DNA of 64,000 nucleotides, from the NCBI GenBank assembly GCA_013112715.1, contig JABFGB010000029.1, forward strand, positions 16,986 to 80,985, written 5' to 3'. The notes beneath the pieces were generated by a model that was not told the DNA's origin, made no database searches, and worked only from the letters and a program-made list of their open reading frames with translations. Position 1 is the stretch's first letter, and every line of letters begins with the position of its first letter. Position numbers and translations under genes: made by a program. Below, in pieces: positions 1-9,555 of this stretch. The stretch is from Chloroflexota bacterium (GTDB taxonomy: Bacteria; Chloroflexota; Anaerolineae; Aggregatilineales; J027).

Positions 1-102
1 ACAGTGTCGCGTCTTGCTCCTTTCACGTAGCGCCTTAAGATAATGGGTAATAAATATTTAAACGAATCTTACAAAAAATGCAAATAATACTCTCGTTGTA
101 GG

Positions 103-136
103 GGCATGAGACAGGAGATTTGACCTGTCCCATGCC
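103..136 (-). terminator. Hairpin downstream of the M20 hydrolase gene
   Basis: A 13-bp inverted repeat with one mismatch (arms 103-115 and 124-136, 8-base loop) lies 15 bases past the hydrolase stop codon. There is no T-run after it on the minus strand, so it may be a U-less terminator or a 3'-end stabiliser. Nothing else recognisable is present in bases 1-102. Confidence 0.4.
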
Positions 137-150
137 AATGGAATGCCACA

Positions 151-1389
151 CTAATTTTTGGATTGAATCCACTGCATCGCCTTGGTCGCCAAACGATCTA
201 ACGCCTCAACACACAACGCCAAATGTTCTTCTTTGGTATCCTCCTCTTTGGCATGTGACAGACCGCGCAGGCTTTGCACAAACAGCATAATGGTCGGAAC
301 ACCTGCCCGTGCCACCTCCGCCGCGTCATGTAAGGGACCACTGGGCAGACGATGTACCACACCGCACGTTTCACGGATGGATTCGTCGCACATCTCAATT
401 AGGTCAGGGTTAAATAAAATCGGGTGGATTTGCCAGATACGATTCCATTCCACGCTGACGTTTTCTTCTTTGGCAAAACGTTCGCTGGCGTCTTTGGCTT
501 CTTGCAGCATCCGGGCCAATGCCGCTGCGTCCATATGGCGCTGATCGAGCGTGATGTCGCACTGCCCCACGACAGCCGTCACGATGCCGGGTTTGGTAAC
601 GACACTGCCAACGGTGCAAACCCCTCCATGTCGTTTAGCAATTTCGCGGATTTCGAGACCGAGTTTGGCGGCTGCGCCAAATGCGTCTCGACGCTGATTC
701 ATAGGAGTCGAACCTGCGTGGGCTGATTGTCCGGTAAAGCGAATGGCATGGCGCTCAACCCCAAACGTCCCCAATACGACACCCAATGGCAAATTCATGC
801 TTTCCAAGACCGGGCCTTGTTCAATATGCAGTTCGAGGTAGGCCGCTGCGTTTTTTAACTGTTTGTGCGACTGCTTGGCAGTATCGAGATTGACTCCAAA
901 ATTGGCGATAGCGTCTACCAATTGGATACCTTGTTTATCTACGAGGCCGCGCAAATCATCGGGGTTCATTGTGCCGGAGCAGGCGCTAGAACCAAATAGA
1001 CTGCGGCCAAAACGTGCCCCTTCCTCATCAGCCCAATCCACCAAGCGGACTGTAACAGGGGGTGTGCCTTCGGAGGCGATACGACGGAGAACTTCTAACC
1101 CACCTACTACATTTAAGCAACCATCGAGCCACCCGCCATTGGGAACGGAATCAATATGTCCGCCGATTAGCATTTCGCGGTCAGATTTGCCGCGCAGCGT
1201 TACCCAAACATTCCCAGCCTCATCTGTCTCGTATTCAACAGGCAGGCCCGCCAATTTTTCTTTCATCCATGCGCGGGCCGTCGCCCATGTATCCGTCCAC
1301 GCGACTCGCTGCGCCCCATCGGCATTGCCGGTAAGTGCCCTAAGTTCTTTAAGCTCATCAATCGTGCGTTGTGGTTGTAAAGATGACAT
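151..1389 (-). CDS. M20-family Zn-dependent amidohydrolase (allantoate amidohydrolase / N-carbamoyl-L-amino-acid hydrolase type)
   Basis: The 412-aa protein has the usual length for the hydantoinase/carbamoylase branch of peptidase family M20. These cytosolic di-metal enzymes hydrolyse N-carbamoyl amino acids or allantoate. Metal-ligand motifs appear in order: GGHIDSV, the aspartate of GWLDG, the DEEGARF glutamates, ELHIEQGP, and a C-terminal GLSHAKEED histidine. The dimerisation ('lid') domain lies in the middle of the chain. It seems to be a single-gene unit, with the glycosyltransferase gene upstream and a hairpin downstream. No purine or hydantoin catabolism genes are nearby, so the substrate is unknown. 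The family call is secure; the specific reaction is not. Confidence 0.85.
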   Translation of the reverse strand: MSSLQPQRTIDELKELRALTGNADGAQRVAWTDTWATARAWMKEKLAGLPVEYETDEAGNVWVTLRGKSDREMLIGGHIDSVPNGGWLDGCLNVVGGLEVLRRIASEGTPPVTVRLVDWADEEGARFGRSLFGSSACSGTMNPDDLRGLVDKQGIQLVDAIANFGVNLDTAKQSHKQLKNAAAYLELHIEQGPVLESMNLPLGVVLGTFGVERHAIRFTGQSAHAGSTPMNQRRDAFGAAAKLGLEIREIAKRHGGVCTVGSVVTKPGIVTAVVGQCDITLDQRHMDAAALARMLQEAKDASERFAKEENVSVEWNRIWQIHPILFNPDLIEMCDESIRETCGVVHRLPSGPLHDAAEVARAGVPTIMLFVQSLRGLSHAKEEDTKEEHLALCVEALDRLATKAMQWIQSKN

Positions 1390-1404
1390 AAACCCATCCT
1401 CGTT

Positions 1405-1436
1405 AGAAAAATCTCAAAAAATATCTAGATTTTGAG
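1405..1436 (-). terminator. AT-rich hairpin after the glycosyltransferase gene
   Basis: CTCAAAA (1413-1419) and TTTTGAG (1430-1436) form a short stem. On the minus strand it is followed by ATTTTTC, so it resembles a weak intrinsic terminator. It sits between the glycosyltransferase stop and the start of the M20 hydrolase. Confidence 0.35.
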
Positions 1437-1456
1437 TATAGCGCAGATAGGGCCAT

Positions 1457-2350
1457 CTAATATAACAGGCGTGCTCCGATGCTTTTTAGGTAGCGTACCG
1501 TCTCACGGCGAATCGGTTTACGTTCTTGGCGTAATAATTGGCGTTCGTTCCATAGCTTTCGCCATACGCTCCAAACGATGCCGGGTTTCTTGGTTTTATA
1601 GAGAGTTCGGAGACTCCACGCTGCCATTGTCGTGAGGGGATAGGGCATGGGCAGCAAACGCCATGCTACCCGTGCCTTATTGAGGGTATTGACCCGCCAA
1701 AAATGATCGCCCTGTACAGGTCGCCCCAAATTCGATCTATGATGATAGACTGCCAGTTGGGGATCATATATAATCCTATATCCCGCCTCGATAATCCGCA
1801 GGCTCAAGTCCAATTCCTCAGCATAGATACTAAATCGTTCAGGATAGCCGCCCGTAATTTTTAGCACATCAGCCCGTAACGCATTTCCATAGGCATAAAA
1901 ATAAGGCACTTCCGTCGGGGCGGTCACGCCAAGCAAGTATTGCTTATCGGGATGCGGAAATTCGGTCATGATCGGCTGATGAGTAGTAGGATCAAGGCTG
2001 TGCATAGCAACCGCCCCACATTTGGGGTAGGCGTCCATTAAGGACAGTATGCGGCTAACATCATCGGCCCGATGCCATACCGCGTCATCATCTATAAATA
2101 TGAGAATCTCGCCCGTTGCCAATGCTATGCCATAATTTCGCCCACCTGCCGCTCCTAGATTGCTGGGAGTCCGTTCAAGACGAAATTGAATGGAGGAATC
2201 GGATGGAGGGATGATTGCCGCGTCACCCCCATTGTCTACGATTACGATTTCATAATGGTGGGGTAAATTTTCCTGCTGATAAATGGAGTCTAGACATTTT
2301 TGCAGAAAATCGCCGCGTTTGTAGGTCACGATGATAAATGAAAGTTTCAT
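1457..2350 (-). CDS. Family 2 glycosyltransferase
   Basis: This 297-aa protein has a GT-A fold N-terminus. It opens with a beta strand (SFIIVTYKR), has VDNGGD near residue 39, a NLGAAGGRN segment near 74-81, and the metal- and nucleotide-sugar-binding triple Asp at residues 87-89 (FIDDDA). It resembles rhamnosyltransferase-like GT2 enzymes that build surface polysaccharide; the acceptor cannot be told. No signal peptide is visible, and only a weak membrane-proximal stretch is seen near the C-terminus. No strong Shine-Dalgarno precedes the ATG. The gene is divergent from nifJ. Confidence 0.85.
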   Translation of the reverse strand: MKLSFIIVTYKRGDFLQKCLDSIYQQENLPHHYEIVIVDNGGDAAIIPPSDSSIQFRLERTPSNLGAAGGRNYGIALATGEILIFIDDDAVWHRADDVSRILSLMDAYPKCGAVAMHSLDPTTHQPIMTEFPHPDKQYLLGVTAPTEVPYFYAYGNALRADVLKITGGYPERFSIYAEELDLSLRIIEAGYRIIYDPQLAVYHHRSNLGRPVQGDHFWRVNTLNKARVAWRLLPMPYPLTTMAAWSLRTLYKTKKPGIVWSVWRKLWNERQLLRQERKPIRRETVRYLKSIGARLLY

Positions 2351-2371
2351 TTTAACTATCTTGGCTGTTCC

Positions 2372-2401
2372 TTAACTCGAACTGCGCCACCCCCATATCA
2401 T
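2372..2401 (+). promoter_or_regulatory. Candidate sigma-70-type promoter for nifJ
   Basis: TTAACT (2372-2377) and TATCAT (2396-2401) are separated by 18 bases, about 140 bases upstream of the nifJ start. The match is moderate and the distance implies a long leader. A ribosome-binding site, AGGAG at 2531-2535, stands 9 bases before the ATG. Confidence 0.3.
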
Positions 2402-2544
2402 GATTATGAATCCCTGCGGAATAACGCAAAATAGTACCCTATCTTGATGACACCCTACACTGTCCCACTGTCTCCTTTCATGTCATGCTACCTTCTAGCG
2501 CCGCTCCTTAATCCAATCTGGGGCAATTTCAGGAGTATATAAGA

Positions 2545-5500
2545 ATGACAGAACGACAGGTCAGCACTTTAGATGCGAATGAGGCAGTTGCTCGCGTAGC
2601 CTATGCGTTAAGCGAAGTAATTGCAATTTATCCCATTACCCCCTCCTCGGCAATGGGTGAATGGGTAGATGAATGGGCTGCTCATCAACAGCCAAACTTG
2701 TGGTGTACGATTCCACAGGTTGTAGAGATGCAAAGCGAAGGAGGCGCAGCCGGAGCTATTCACGGGGCGTTACAAGCCGGGGCGCTGGCAACAACCTTTA
2801 CCGCCTCGCAAGGTCTCCTTCTGATGATTCCGAATATGTATAAAATCGCGGGGGAATTAACAGCGACGGTGTTTCATATCGCGGCACGTTCGCTGGCGGC
2901 GCAGGCCCTTTCGATTTTTGGCGATCACAGCGACGTGATGGCGGTACGGCAGACCGGGTGGGCGCTGCTAAATTCCGCGTCGGTACAAGAAGCGCACGAC
3001 ATGGCATTGATCGCCCACGCCTCAACCCTAGCCGCCCATATTCCGTTCATTCACTTTTTTGATGGTTTCCGCACTTCACACGAAATCGCCAAGATTGAAC
3101 TGCTGGGTGATGACGACTTGAAGGCGATGATTAACGAAGAACTGATTACACAGCACCGAAATCGCGCACTCACCCCCGACAAACCAGTAGTCCGGGGTAC
3201 GGCCCACAATCCGGATGTTTATTTTCAGGGGCGTGAAACGGTCAATAGCTTCTATGCTAACTGCCCAGACATCGTGCAAGATGCGATGGACAAGTTTGCC
3301 AAGCTGACCGGACGTCAATATCACCTATTTGATTATCATGGTGCGCCAGACGCCGAACGAGTCGTTGTGTTGATGGGGTCGGGCGCTGAAGCAACCCACG
3401 AAACAGTGGATTATCTGGTAGCGAAGGGCGAAAAAGTTGGCGTTTTGAAAGTGCGCCTCTACCGCCCGTTTGATATGCGACGTTTTGTAGCAGCCCTGCC
3501 CAAGACGGTTAAATTCATTGCGGTGTTAGATCGCACCAAAGAACCCGGCAGCGGGGGCGAACCACTCTATCTGGACTGTGTAAACGCTCTGCATGAAGAA
3601 TGGGTCAATGGCCCGATGCCAAAAATCGTGGGTGGTCGCTATGGATTATCCTCGAAAGAGTTCACCCCGGCGATGGTCAAGGCCGTTTTTGACAATCTCA
3701 AACAAGCCAAGCCCAAGAATCATTTCACCGTCGGTATCAATGACGATGTGACCTTCACCAGCCTTGATTATGACAAAGAATTCTCCATTGAACCCGATTC
3801 TGTGGTGCGAGCGGTGTTCTATGGCTTGGGTTCAGACGGTACGGTTGGCGCGAACAAAAACTCCATCAAAATTATCGGCGAAAATACCGATTTCTATGCA
3901 CAGGGGTATTTTGTACTCGACTCCAAGAAATCTGGCTCGACTACGACCTCCCATCTGCGATTTGGGCCGAATCCCATTCGCTCCACCTACCTTATCAGCA
4001 AAGCCAACTTTATCGGCTGCCATCACCCCAACTTCTTGGAACAGTATGACATCTTAACTGACATGCTGCCCGGCGGGACCTTCCTGCTGAACACCTATTG
4101 GGGGCCAGACGAAATTTGGGATCATCTGCCCACGATGGTGCAAACCCAACTGATCGAGAAGCATGTCAAACTGTATGTGATTGATGCCAACAAGGTCGCT
4201 AAAGAAGCGGGTTTACCGGGGCGTATCAACACCGTTATGCAGGTCTGTTTCTTCGCGCTGGCAGGTGTGCTACCCCGTGATGAATCCATCGCAGCCATCA
4301 AACACGCCATTGAAAAGACCTATGCCAAGAAGGGCGAATACGTGGTCGAAGTGAACCTCGCCGCGGTGGATCGCACGCTCGAAAATCTGTTTGAAGTGCA
4401 AATCCCGAACAAGATCACCAGTGACATCGGCCTACGGAGCAACGTAGCCGCCGGAGCGCCCGCATTCGTTCAAAACGTCATTGGGGCGATGATTGCCCGT
4501 CGTGGTGATGATATTCCTGTCAGCGCCATGCCCATTGACGGCACGTTCCCAAGTGGCACGAGCCAATTTGAAAAACGGAATCTGGCCCAAGAAATTCCGG
4601 TGTGGGACCCAGAAGTCTGTATTCAATGCGGCAAATGCGCCATGGTCTGCCCACACGCGGTCATTCGTATCAAAGTATTCGACCCCGCGACAGCCGGTGC
4701 GGCACCAGAAACTTTTAAGGCCGTTCCTGCACGTGACAATGAATTCGCGGGTATGAGCTATAACATTCAGGTCTCCCCCGAAGACTGCACGGGTTGTAAG
4801 ATTTGCGTGGATGTCTGCCCAGCCAAGAACAAGTCGGCGGCAGGCCTCAAAGCGCTGAATATGGAGGCACAACCGCCCATTCTTGAACAAGAACGCAAGA
4901 ATTGGGACTACTTCCTGACCATCCCTGAACTGGATCGGCGGCTTATCAAGGTCTCCAGCATCCGTCAACAGCAAATTCAACAGCCGCTGTTTGAATTCTC
5001 CGGTGCTTGCTCTGGTTGCGGTGAAACCCCCTATCTCAAACTGATTAGTCAGTTGTTTGGGGATCGCACCGTCGTCGCCAATGCAACGGGCTGCTCCTCC
5101 ATCTATGGTGGCAATCTCCCCACTACGCCTTGGGCACACAATAGTGACGGACGCGGGCCAGCATGGTCAAATTCCCTGTTTGAAGATAACGCCGAGTTTG
5201 GTCTTGGTATGCGCGTGGCGCTCGACAAACAGACCGAATATGCCCGCGAATTGGTGGCAAAGATGAGCGCAGAAGTTGGTGATGAACTAGTCAGTACCAT
5301 TCTGCAAAACCCACAACGCGACGAAGCAGCGATCTACGAACAACGCCAGAATGTCGCTCTGCTGAAAGAGCGGCTGCTAAAAGCGAGAAATCCTGAAGCG
5401 CCCCGTCTGTTAGATGTAGCCGATATGCTGGTTCGCAAAGATGTGTGGATCGTCGGTGGTGATGGTTGGGCCTATGACATCGGATTCGGTGGCCTCGACC

Positions 5501-6108
5501 ATGTCCTCGCCAGCGGGCGGAATGTCAATATTTTGGTCATGGATACCGAAGTGTACTCCAATACGGGTGGTCAGATGTCCAAATCCACCCCGCGCGGTGC
5601 TGTTGCGAAATTTGCGTCCGGTGGTAAGCCGGGAGCTAAGAAAGACCTCGGCATGATTGCGATGAGCTATGGCAGTGTATATGTCGCGCGTGTCGCCCTC
5701 GGCGCCAAGGATGAACAAACACTCAAAGCCTTCCTAGAGGCCGAAGCCTATGATGGCCCGTCGCTGATTATCGCCTACAGCCACTGTATCGCGCATGGTA
5801 TCGAGATGAGTACCGCACTCAAGAATCAAAAGGCGGCGGTGGATACAGGTCAGTGGTTGCTGTATCGCTATAACCCCGAACGTGCTCTAAATAACGAGAA
5901 TCCATTGGTACTCGATTCTCGTGCTCCCAAAGTGCCCGTCAAAGAATATCTGCGGATGGAAAATCGCTTCCGCATGTTGGAACTGAGCAATCCAGAAGTC
6001 TCACGGCAGCTATTCGACATGGCACAAGAAGACGTACATCAACGCTGGGCCTTGTACGAATATCTGGCCTCACGCGACTACAGTCAAAATGGAAACGGGA
6101 GTCACTAA
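2545..6108 (+). CDS. nifJ: Pyruvate:ferredoxin (flavodoxin) oxidoreductase, single-chain
   Basis: The 1187-aa protein matches the full-length homodimeric PFOR. It oxidises pyruvate with CoA to acetyl-CoA and CO2 and reduces ferredoxin or flavodoxin in the cytosol. The N-terminal domain carries the YPITPSS motif near residue 29. Two 4Fe-4S motifs follow: CIQCGKCAMVCP near 692 and CTGCKICVDVCP near 748. The C-terminal TPP domain has CSGCGE near 822 and a GDGWAYDIGFGG segment near 972, with SNTGGQMSKSTP just beyond. All domains are intact. A DHOD-like gene follows after 3 bases, an arrangement known next to nifJ in other bacteria. The acetyl-CoA produced could feed the citrate synthase encoded at 30-31 kb. 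Confidence 0.97.
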   Translation: MTERQVSTLDANEAVARVAYALSEVIAIYPITPSSAMGEWVDEWAAHQQPNLWCTIPQVVEMQSEGGAAGAIHGALQAGALATTFTASQGLLLMIPNMYKIAGELTATVFHIAARSLAAQALSIFGDHSDVMAVRQTGWALLNSASVQEAHDMALIAHASTLAAHIPFIHFFDGFRTSHEIAKIELLGDDDLKAMINEELITQHRNRALTPDKPVVRGTAHNPDVYFQGRETVNSFYANCPDIVQDAMDKFAKLTGRQYHLFDYHGAPDAERVVVLMGSGAEATHETVDYLVAKGEKVGVLKVRLYRPFDMRRFVAALPKTVKFIAVLDRTKEPGSGGEPLYLDCVNALHEEWVNGPMPKIVGGRYGLSSKEFTPAMVKAVFDNLKQAKPKNHFTVGINDDVTFTSLDYDKEFSIEPDSVVRAVFYGLGSDGTVGANKNSIKIIGENTDFYAQGYFVLDSKKSGSTTTSHLRFGPNPIRSTYLISKANFIGCHHPNFLEQYDILTDMLPGGTFLLNTYWGPDEIWDHLPTMVQTQLIEKHVKLYVIDANKVAKEAGLPGRINTVMQVCFFALAGVLPRDESIAAIKHAIEKTYAKKGEYVVEVNLAAVDRTLENLFEVQIPNKITSDIGLRSNVAAGAPAFVQNVIGAMIARRGDDIPVSAMPIDGTFPSGTSQFEKRNLAQEIPVWDPEVCIQCGKCAMVCPHAVIRIKVFDPATAGAAPETFKAVPARDNEFAGMSYNIQVSPEDCTGCKICVDVCPAKNKSAAGLKALNMEAQPPILEQERKNWDYFLTIPELDRRLIKVSSIRQQQIQQPLFEFSGACSGCGETPYLKLISQLFGDRTVVANATGCSSIYGGNLPTTPWAHNSDGRGPAWSNSLFEDNAEFGLGMRVALDKQTEYARELVAKMSAEVGDELVSTILQNPQRDEAAIYEQRQNVALLKERLLKARNPEAPRLLDVADMLVRKDVWIVGGDGWAYDIGFGGLDHVLASGRNVNILVMDTEVYSNTGGQMSKSTPRGAVAKFASGGKPGAKKDLGMIAMSYGSVYVARVALGAKDEQTLKAFLEAEAYDGPSLIIAYSHCIAHGIEMSTALKNQKAAVDTGQWLLYRYNPERALNNENPLVLDSRAPKVPVKEYLRMENRFRMLELSNPEVSRQLFDMAQEDVHQRWALYEYLASRDYSQNGNGSH

Positions 6109-6111
6109 ATC

Positions 6112-7113
6112 ATGGTCGAACTAAAAACCACCTACTTGGGGCTTGATCTGCGCTCACCACTGGTCGCCTCAGCTTCGCCGCTGTCAGAAAAGATTGACAA
6201 CCTCAAGAAATTGGAGGCTGCCGGGGCCAGCGCGGTTGTGATGTACTCCCTGTTTGAAGAACAACTCCGCATGGAGCAGTTCGCGCTGGAACATCACTTG
6301 ACCTACGGGGCAGAGAGCTTTTCCGAAGCCCTCTCCTATTTCCCGCGCCCTGCAGAATATTACGTCGGCCCGGATGGATATTTGGAACATATCCGCAAAG
6401 CCAAAGCTGCTGTGAACATTCCAGTGATTGCCAGTTTAAACGGCATCACGGTTGGGAAATGGGTGAAATATGCGAAACAGATTCAGGAAGCCGGGGCAGA
6501 TGCCCTTGAACTGAATATGTACTACATTCCCACCGACCCCTATATGACCGGGGCACAGGTCGAGGAGCAGGTCATCGAAACGGTGAAAGCGGTCAAATCA
6601 GCGCTCAAGATTCCGATTGCCATCAAACTCAGCCCGTTCTATAGCAACATGGCTTATATGGCGCGGCGCTTGAGTGAGTATGCCGATGGATTAGTCCTGT
6701 TTAATCGCTTCTATCAACCGGATATTGACCTTGAAAACCTCGAGGTCAAGCCACATGTGTTGTTAAGCACCCCACAGGCCCTTCGATTGCCCCTACGCTG
6801 GATCGCCATCCTGTATGGACGGGTAGATGCCGATCTTGCCGCAACGGGCGGCGTTCATGAAGCCGAAGATGTGTTGAAGATGGTTATGGCTGGCGCGAAC
6901 GTCACCATGATGGCTTCAGCCCTCTTGAAAAACGGCATTAATCACCTGCAAAAGATTGAAACGGATTTGGTGCATTGGATGGAAGTCCATGAATATAAAT
7001 CCATCCAGCAGATGCGTGGCAGTATGAGCCAACAAAACACGGCCAATCCGGAAGCCTTTGAACGTGCCCAATACATGCAGGCGATTACCCACTATCGTCA
7101 CCCCGTTGGATAG
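6112..7113 (+). CDS. Dihydroorotate dehydrogenase-like flavoprotein, nifJ-linked
   Basis: This 333-aa TIM-barrel protein belongs to the DHOD-like group often found next to nifJ. It starts with a typical [17 protein letters not shown] segment. Later come SLNG near residue 104, an ELNMYYIP strand, [10 protein letters not shown], and the FMN-phosphate-binding [14 protein letters not shown] and MMASALL segments at the C-terminal side. The gene starts 3 bases after the nifJ stop with GGGAG inside the nifJ end, so the two are translationally coupled. The true pyrimidine DHOD role is uncertain, because no other pyr genes are nearby. An electron-transfer or accessory role with PFOR is an inference from linkage. 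Confidence 0.85.
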   Translation: MVELKTTYLGLDLRSPLVASASPLSEKIDNLKKLEAAGASAVVMYSLFEEQLRMEQFALEHHLTYGAESFSEALSYFPRPAEYYVGPDGYLEHIRKAKAAVNIPVIASLNGITVGKWVKYAKQIQEAGADALELNMYYIPTDPYMTGAQVEEQVIETVKAVKSALKIPIAIKLSPFYSNMAYMARRLSEYADGLVLFNRFYQPDIDLENLEVKPHVLLSTPQALRLPLRWIAILYGRVDADLAATGGVHEAEDVLKMVMAGANVTMMASALLKNGINHLQKIETDLVHWMEVHEYKSIQQMRGSMSQQNTANPEAFERAQYMQAITHYRHPVG

Positions 7114-7154
7114 TTCAACATGCAAGGGTGGATCAAAACTACCCTTGCTCCCCT

Positions 7155-7188
7155 AAAAAATAAAGGGGACAGGTCGGTGGCCTGCCCC
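7155..7188 (-). terminator. Intrinsic terminator of the sugar transferase gene
   Basis: On the minus strand GGGGCAGG pairs with CCTGTCCCC (one bulged base) and is followed by TTTATTTTTT, a classic terminator. A separate 8-bp hairpin at 7122-7148 (GCAAGGGT/ACCCTTGC) directly follows the DHOD-like gene on the plus strand but has no T-run. The two hairpins share the convergent gap. Confidence 0.8.
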
Positions 7189-7226
7189 CTTGCAAGGTTT
7201 GAAAGGTGATTGAAAGGGTGGAGGAA

Positions 7227-7985
7227 TCAGAACCCACCGCGTCCGAAGAGCATGACGAGGGGGGTCTTGAGAATCAGCTTAATATCGGTCATCAAGGATT
7301 GGCTTTGGATGTACTCAATGTCCAGCTTGCACATGCCATCAAAATCGGCGGCGCTGCGGGCACTCACCTGCCACAGACCGGTGATCCCACCTGTCGCCTG
7401 TAGCCGTTGCTTGTGCCATGTTTCATATTCTTCCACTTCGTATGGGATGCAGGGACGGGGGCCCACCAGTGTCATCTCGCCTTTGAGTACATTGATGAAT
7501 TGGGGCAGTTCGTCCAAAGAAGTCTTGCGGAGGAATTTGCCAATCAAGGTGACACGGGGATCATTGACGATTTTCTTGACTTCGGCATTCTCCGCACCGT
7601 TAATGGCCGCCATTGCCGAAGCGTCATTTTTGATAAACGCCTTGACAAACGCCTTGTGCATCTCGCTAGAGGCATCCTTGTACATGGTGCGGAACTTGTA
7701 GCAGGTGAAGGTCACGACATCAAACTCCGCCTTGCCATTGACGATGCGTTTGCGACGAGCAGTGACTCGTTCTTGAGCAAAGATAGCCGAACCGGGCGTT
7801 TCGATTTCGATCAACATGGCAATAATGAGCATGGGGATACCCAGCACCAGCAGGACAAAACTGGCAGCAACAATATCAATGGCACGTTTGGTTACGAAAT
7901 AGGCCAGCGTCCGCAAATTAACAGCAGTAGCTTTTATTTGGCTCTGTGCCGCGTTTTTGTTATATATTGTTTGTGAGAGTTGCAT
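7227..7985 (-). CDS. Bacterial sugar transferase (initiating phosphoglycosyl transferase)
   Basis: The protein is about 252 aa from the ATG at 7985, which has a GGGGGA ribosome-binding site 7 bases upstream. A further ATG 21 bases upstream lacks one. The family transfers a sugar-1-phosphate to undecaprenyl phosphate and so starts a surface polysaccharide at the inner membrane face. Visible are the KRAIDIV motif leading into one hydrophobic membrane helix, CYKFRTM, a long lysine/alanine-rich insert, KTSLDELPQFINVLKGEM, the LVGPRP signature, and GITGLWQVSAR. The C-terminus LKTPLVMLFGRGGF is family-typical. It stands alone here, so the pathway product is unknown. Confidence 0.9.
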   Translation of the reverse strand: MQLSQTIYNKNAAQSQIKATAVNLRTLAYFVTKRAIDIVAASFVLLVLGIPMLIIAMLIEIETPGSAIFAQERVTARRKRIVNGKAEFDVVTFTCYKFRTMYKDASSEMHKAFVKAFIKNDASAMAAINGAENAEVKKIVNDPRVTLIGKFLRKTSLDELPQFINVLKGEMTLVGPRPCIPYEVEEYETWHKQRLQATGGITGLWQVSARSAADFDGMCKLDIEYIQSQSLMTDIKLILKTPLVMLFGRGGF

Positions 7986-8145
7986 TTTTCGATCCCCCGA
8001 AAACATTTTTTACGGCCTTCAAACCTTTATGCCATTCATCATAGGGGATGGCCCTTGCAGGCGTGCTTACGAATGTAACCGCAAACTTACAGTTGCCTTT
8101 CGGTTAAGACGAAATTTTTGTGAAGGGGATTTGGGGAATAATAGG

Positions 8146-8180
8146 AAAAAGATAGGGTGGCCTTTCTATCAACCACCCTA
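8146..8180 (-). terminator. Terminator of the 2-oxoacid oxidoreductase operon
   Basis: On the minus strand TAGGGTGG and CCACCCTA form an 8-bp perfect stem (plus-strand arms 8153-8160 and 8173-8180), followed by TCTTTTTCC. It sits 11 bases past the end of the gamma-subunit gene. Confidence 0.85.
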
Positions 8181-8191
8181 ATGATCTCAGC

Positions 8192-8746
8192 TTATCGTGT
8201 GAGGACAGGCTTTACAGCGCACTCCATGCCGCGCTCCAAGGCCTTGAAGTTGGCTTGGAGCAGATCGCGCCGATGGGCTGGCAGATGTTCTTCGAGCGCG
8301 TGTTTTATATCCTCTAGGTCGAGAACGGGGCGAGATGAAATTGCCGCCCCAAGCATGACCATGTTGGTTAGCCGCATACTGCCTAACTCATCTGCAATGG
8401 CACTGGCTGGCACGGGTAGAAATTCAACCGTGTCGCGGGTCGGCGATAGCGTAATCAGCGACGAGTTATAGACCAACAAACCACCTGTGGTGACATTCGA
8501 TTCATATTTTTCAAATGATGGGTTGTTAAATACGACTGCAACTTGGGGATTGCGCACGACGGGTGAACCGATGGGGCGATCCGCCAGCACTACACAGCAG
8601 TGGGCTGTGCCGCCGCGCATTTCTGGCCCATAGGACGGAATCCATGTGGATTCCAAACCTGCGTCCATCCCTGCGTAGGCCAAAACCTGTCCGGCGAACA
8701 TAATCCCTTGCCCACCAAAACCGGCAAAAATAAACTCCGTTTGCAT
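8192..8746 (-). CDS. 2-oxoacid:ferredoxin oxidoreductase, gamma subunit
   Basis: This 184-aa subunit belongs to the 2-oxoacid:acceptor oxidoreductase gamma family, which helps bind CoA in ketoacid oxidoreductases. It opens with FAGFGGQGIMFAGQVLA and then has the STWIPSYGPEMRGGTAHC segment typical of the family. The ATG at 8746 is chosen because AGGAGG stands 9 bases upstream; the GTG at 8770 has no such site. It is the last gene of a four-gene operon (ferredoxin, alpha, beta, gamma) ending at an intrinsic terminator. The substrate (2-oxoglutarate, 2-oxoisovalerate or pyruvate) cannot be fixed from sequence alone. Confidence 0.9.
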   Translation of the reverse strand: MQTEFIFAGFGGQGIMFAGQVLAYAGMDAGLESTWIPSYGPEMRGGTAHCCVVLADRPIGSPVVRNPQVAVVFNNPSFEKYESNVTTGGLLVYNSSLITLSPTRDTVEFLPVPASAIADELGSMRLTNMVMLGAAISSRPVLDLEDIKHALEEHLPAHRRDLLQANFKALERGMECAVKPVLTR

Positions 8747-8775
8747 ACTCAATAGCCTCCTAAACTCCACCCAGT

Positions 8776-9555
8776 TTAAAGTGACCGAACCTCCGCAATC
8801 ACCTTATAATCTCCTAGCGGAAAAGCCGGAATCATATTGTGCTCAATCCAATGTAAGGCTTCAACGGGTTCCAGCCCCCAGTTGGTGGGGCAGCTTGAAA
8901 GCAGTTCGACCATGCTAAAGCCCATGCCATTCATCTGCACTTTGAGGGCAGTCAAAATAGCTTTCTTGGCCTTGCGGATATTCGCTATGTCGTGCAGTGA
9001 ACGGCGCACAATATAGGCTGCTCCATCGAGGGTGGACAGCAGTTCACTCATCCGCACCGGATAGCCCGTCAGAATGGTATCCCGTCCGAATGGTGAGGAG
9101 GTCGTTTTTTGACCGGGGAGCGATGTGGGGGCCATTTGTCCACCTGTCATTCCATAAATCGCGTTGTTCACAAAAATCGTCGTAATATTTTCACCACGCG
9201 CGGCAGCATGAACAATCTCCGCCATACCAATCGAGGCAAGATCACCATCGCCTTGATAGGTAATGACCATCTTGTCAGGCTGTACCCGTTTGATGCCTGT
9301 TGCCATCGCGGGGGCGCGACCATGTGCGGCCTCGCAACCATCCATGTTGAAATATTTGTAGGCAAACACCGAACACCCTACCGGAGCAACCAATATCGTC
9401 CGTTCACGCAGCCCTAATTCGTCAATAGCTTCGGCCAATAAGCGATGCGCGACGCCATGTGTGCAGCCGGGGCAATAATTGGTATTGCAGGCGGCAAGGC
9501 TGTGGGGACGCTCATAAACCAGCGTACTCGTTTCATTAAGCGTAGTCGTCATCAT
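8776..9555 (-). CDS. 2-oxoacid:ferredoxin oxidoreductase, beta (TPP-binding) subunit
   Basis: The 259-aa beta subunit binds thiamine pyrophosphate. It has NYCPGCTHG near the N-terminus, whose cysteines resemble the proximal-cluster ligands of this family. VGCSVF follows, and then the TPP/Mg motif [12 protein letters not shown] with [12 protein letters not shown]. Its ATG overlaps the TGA of the alpha gene by four bases (ATGA), so the two are coupled. The sequence style, with an [15 protein letters not shown] segment, is that of the KorB/VorA-like group rather than of the nifJ C-terminal domain. Confidence 0.92.
   Translation of the reverse strand: MMTTTLNETSTLVYERPHSLAACNTNYCPGCTHGVAHRLLAEAIDELGLRERTILVAPVGCSVFAYKYFNMDGCEAAHGRAPAMATGIKRVQPDKMVITYQGDGDLASIGMAEIVHAAARGENITTIFVNNAIYGMTGGQMAPTSLPGQKTTSSPFGRDTILTGYPVRMSELLSTLDGAAYIVRRSLHDIANIRKAKKAILTALKVQMNGMGFSMVELLSSCPTNWGLEPVEALHWIEHNMIPAFPLGDYKVIAEVRSL

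Noticed and set aside
4432..5139. Long open frame antisense to nifJ
   Set aside because: It has no ribosome-binding site and no protein family, and it lies wholly inside the strongly conserved PFOR gene; it is a shadow frame.
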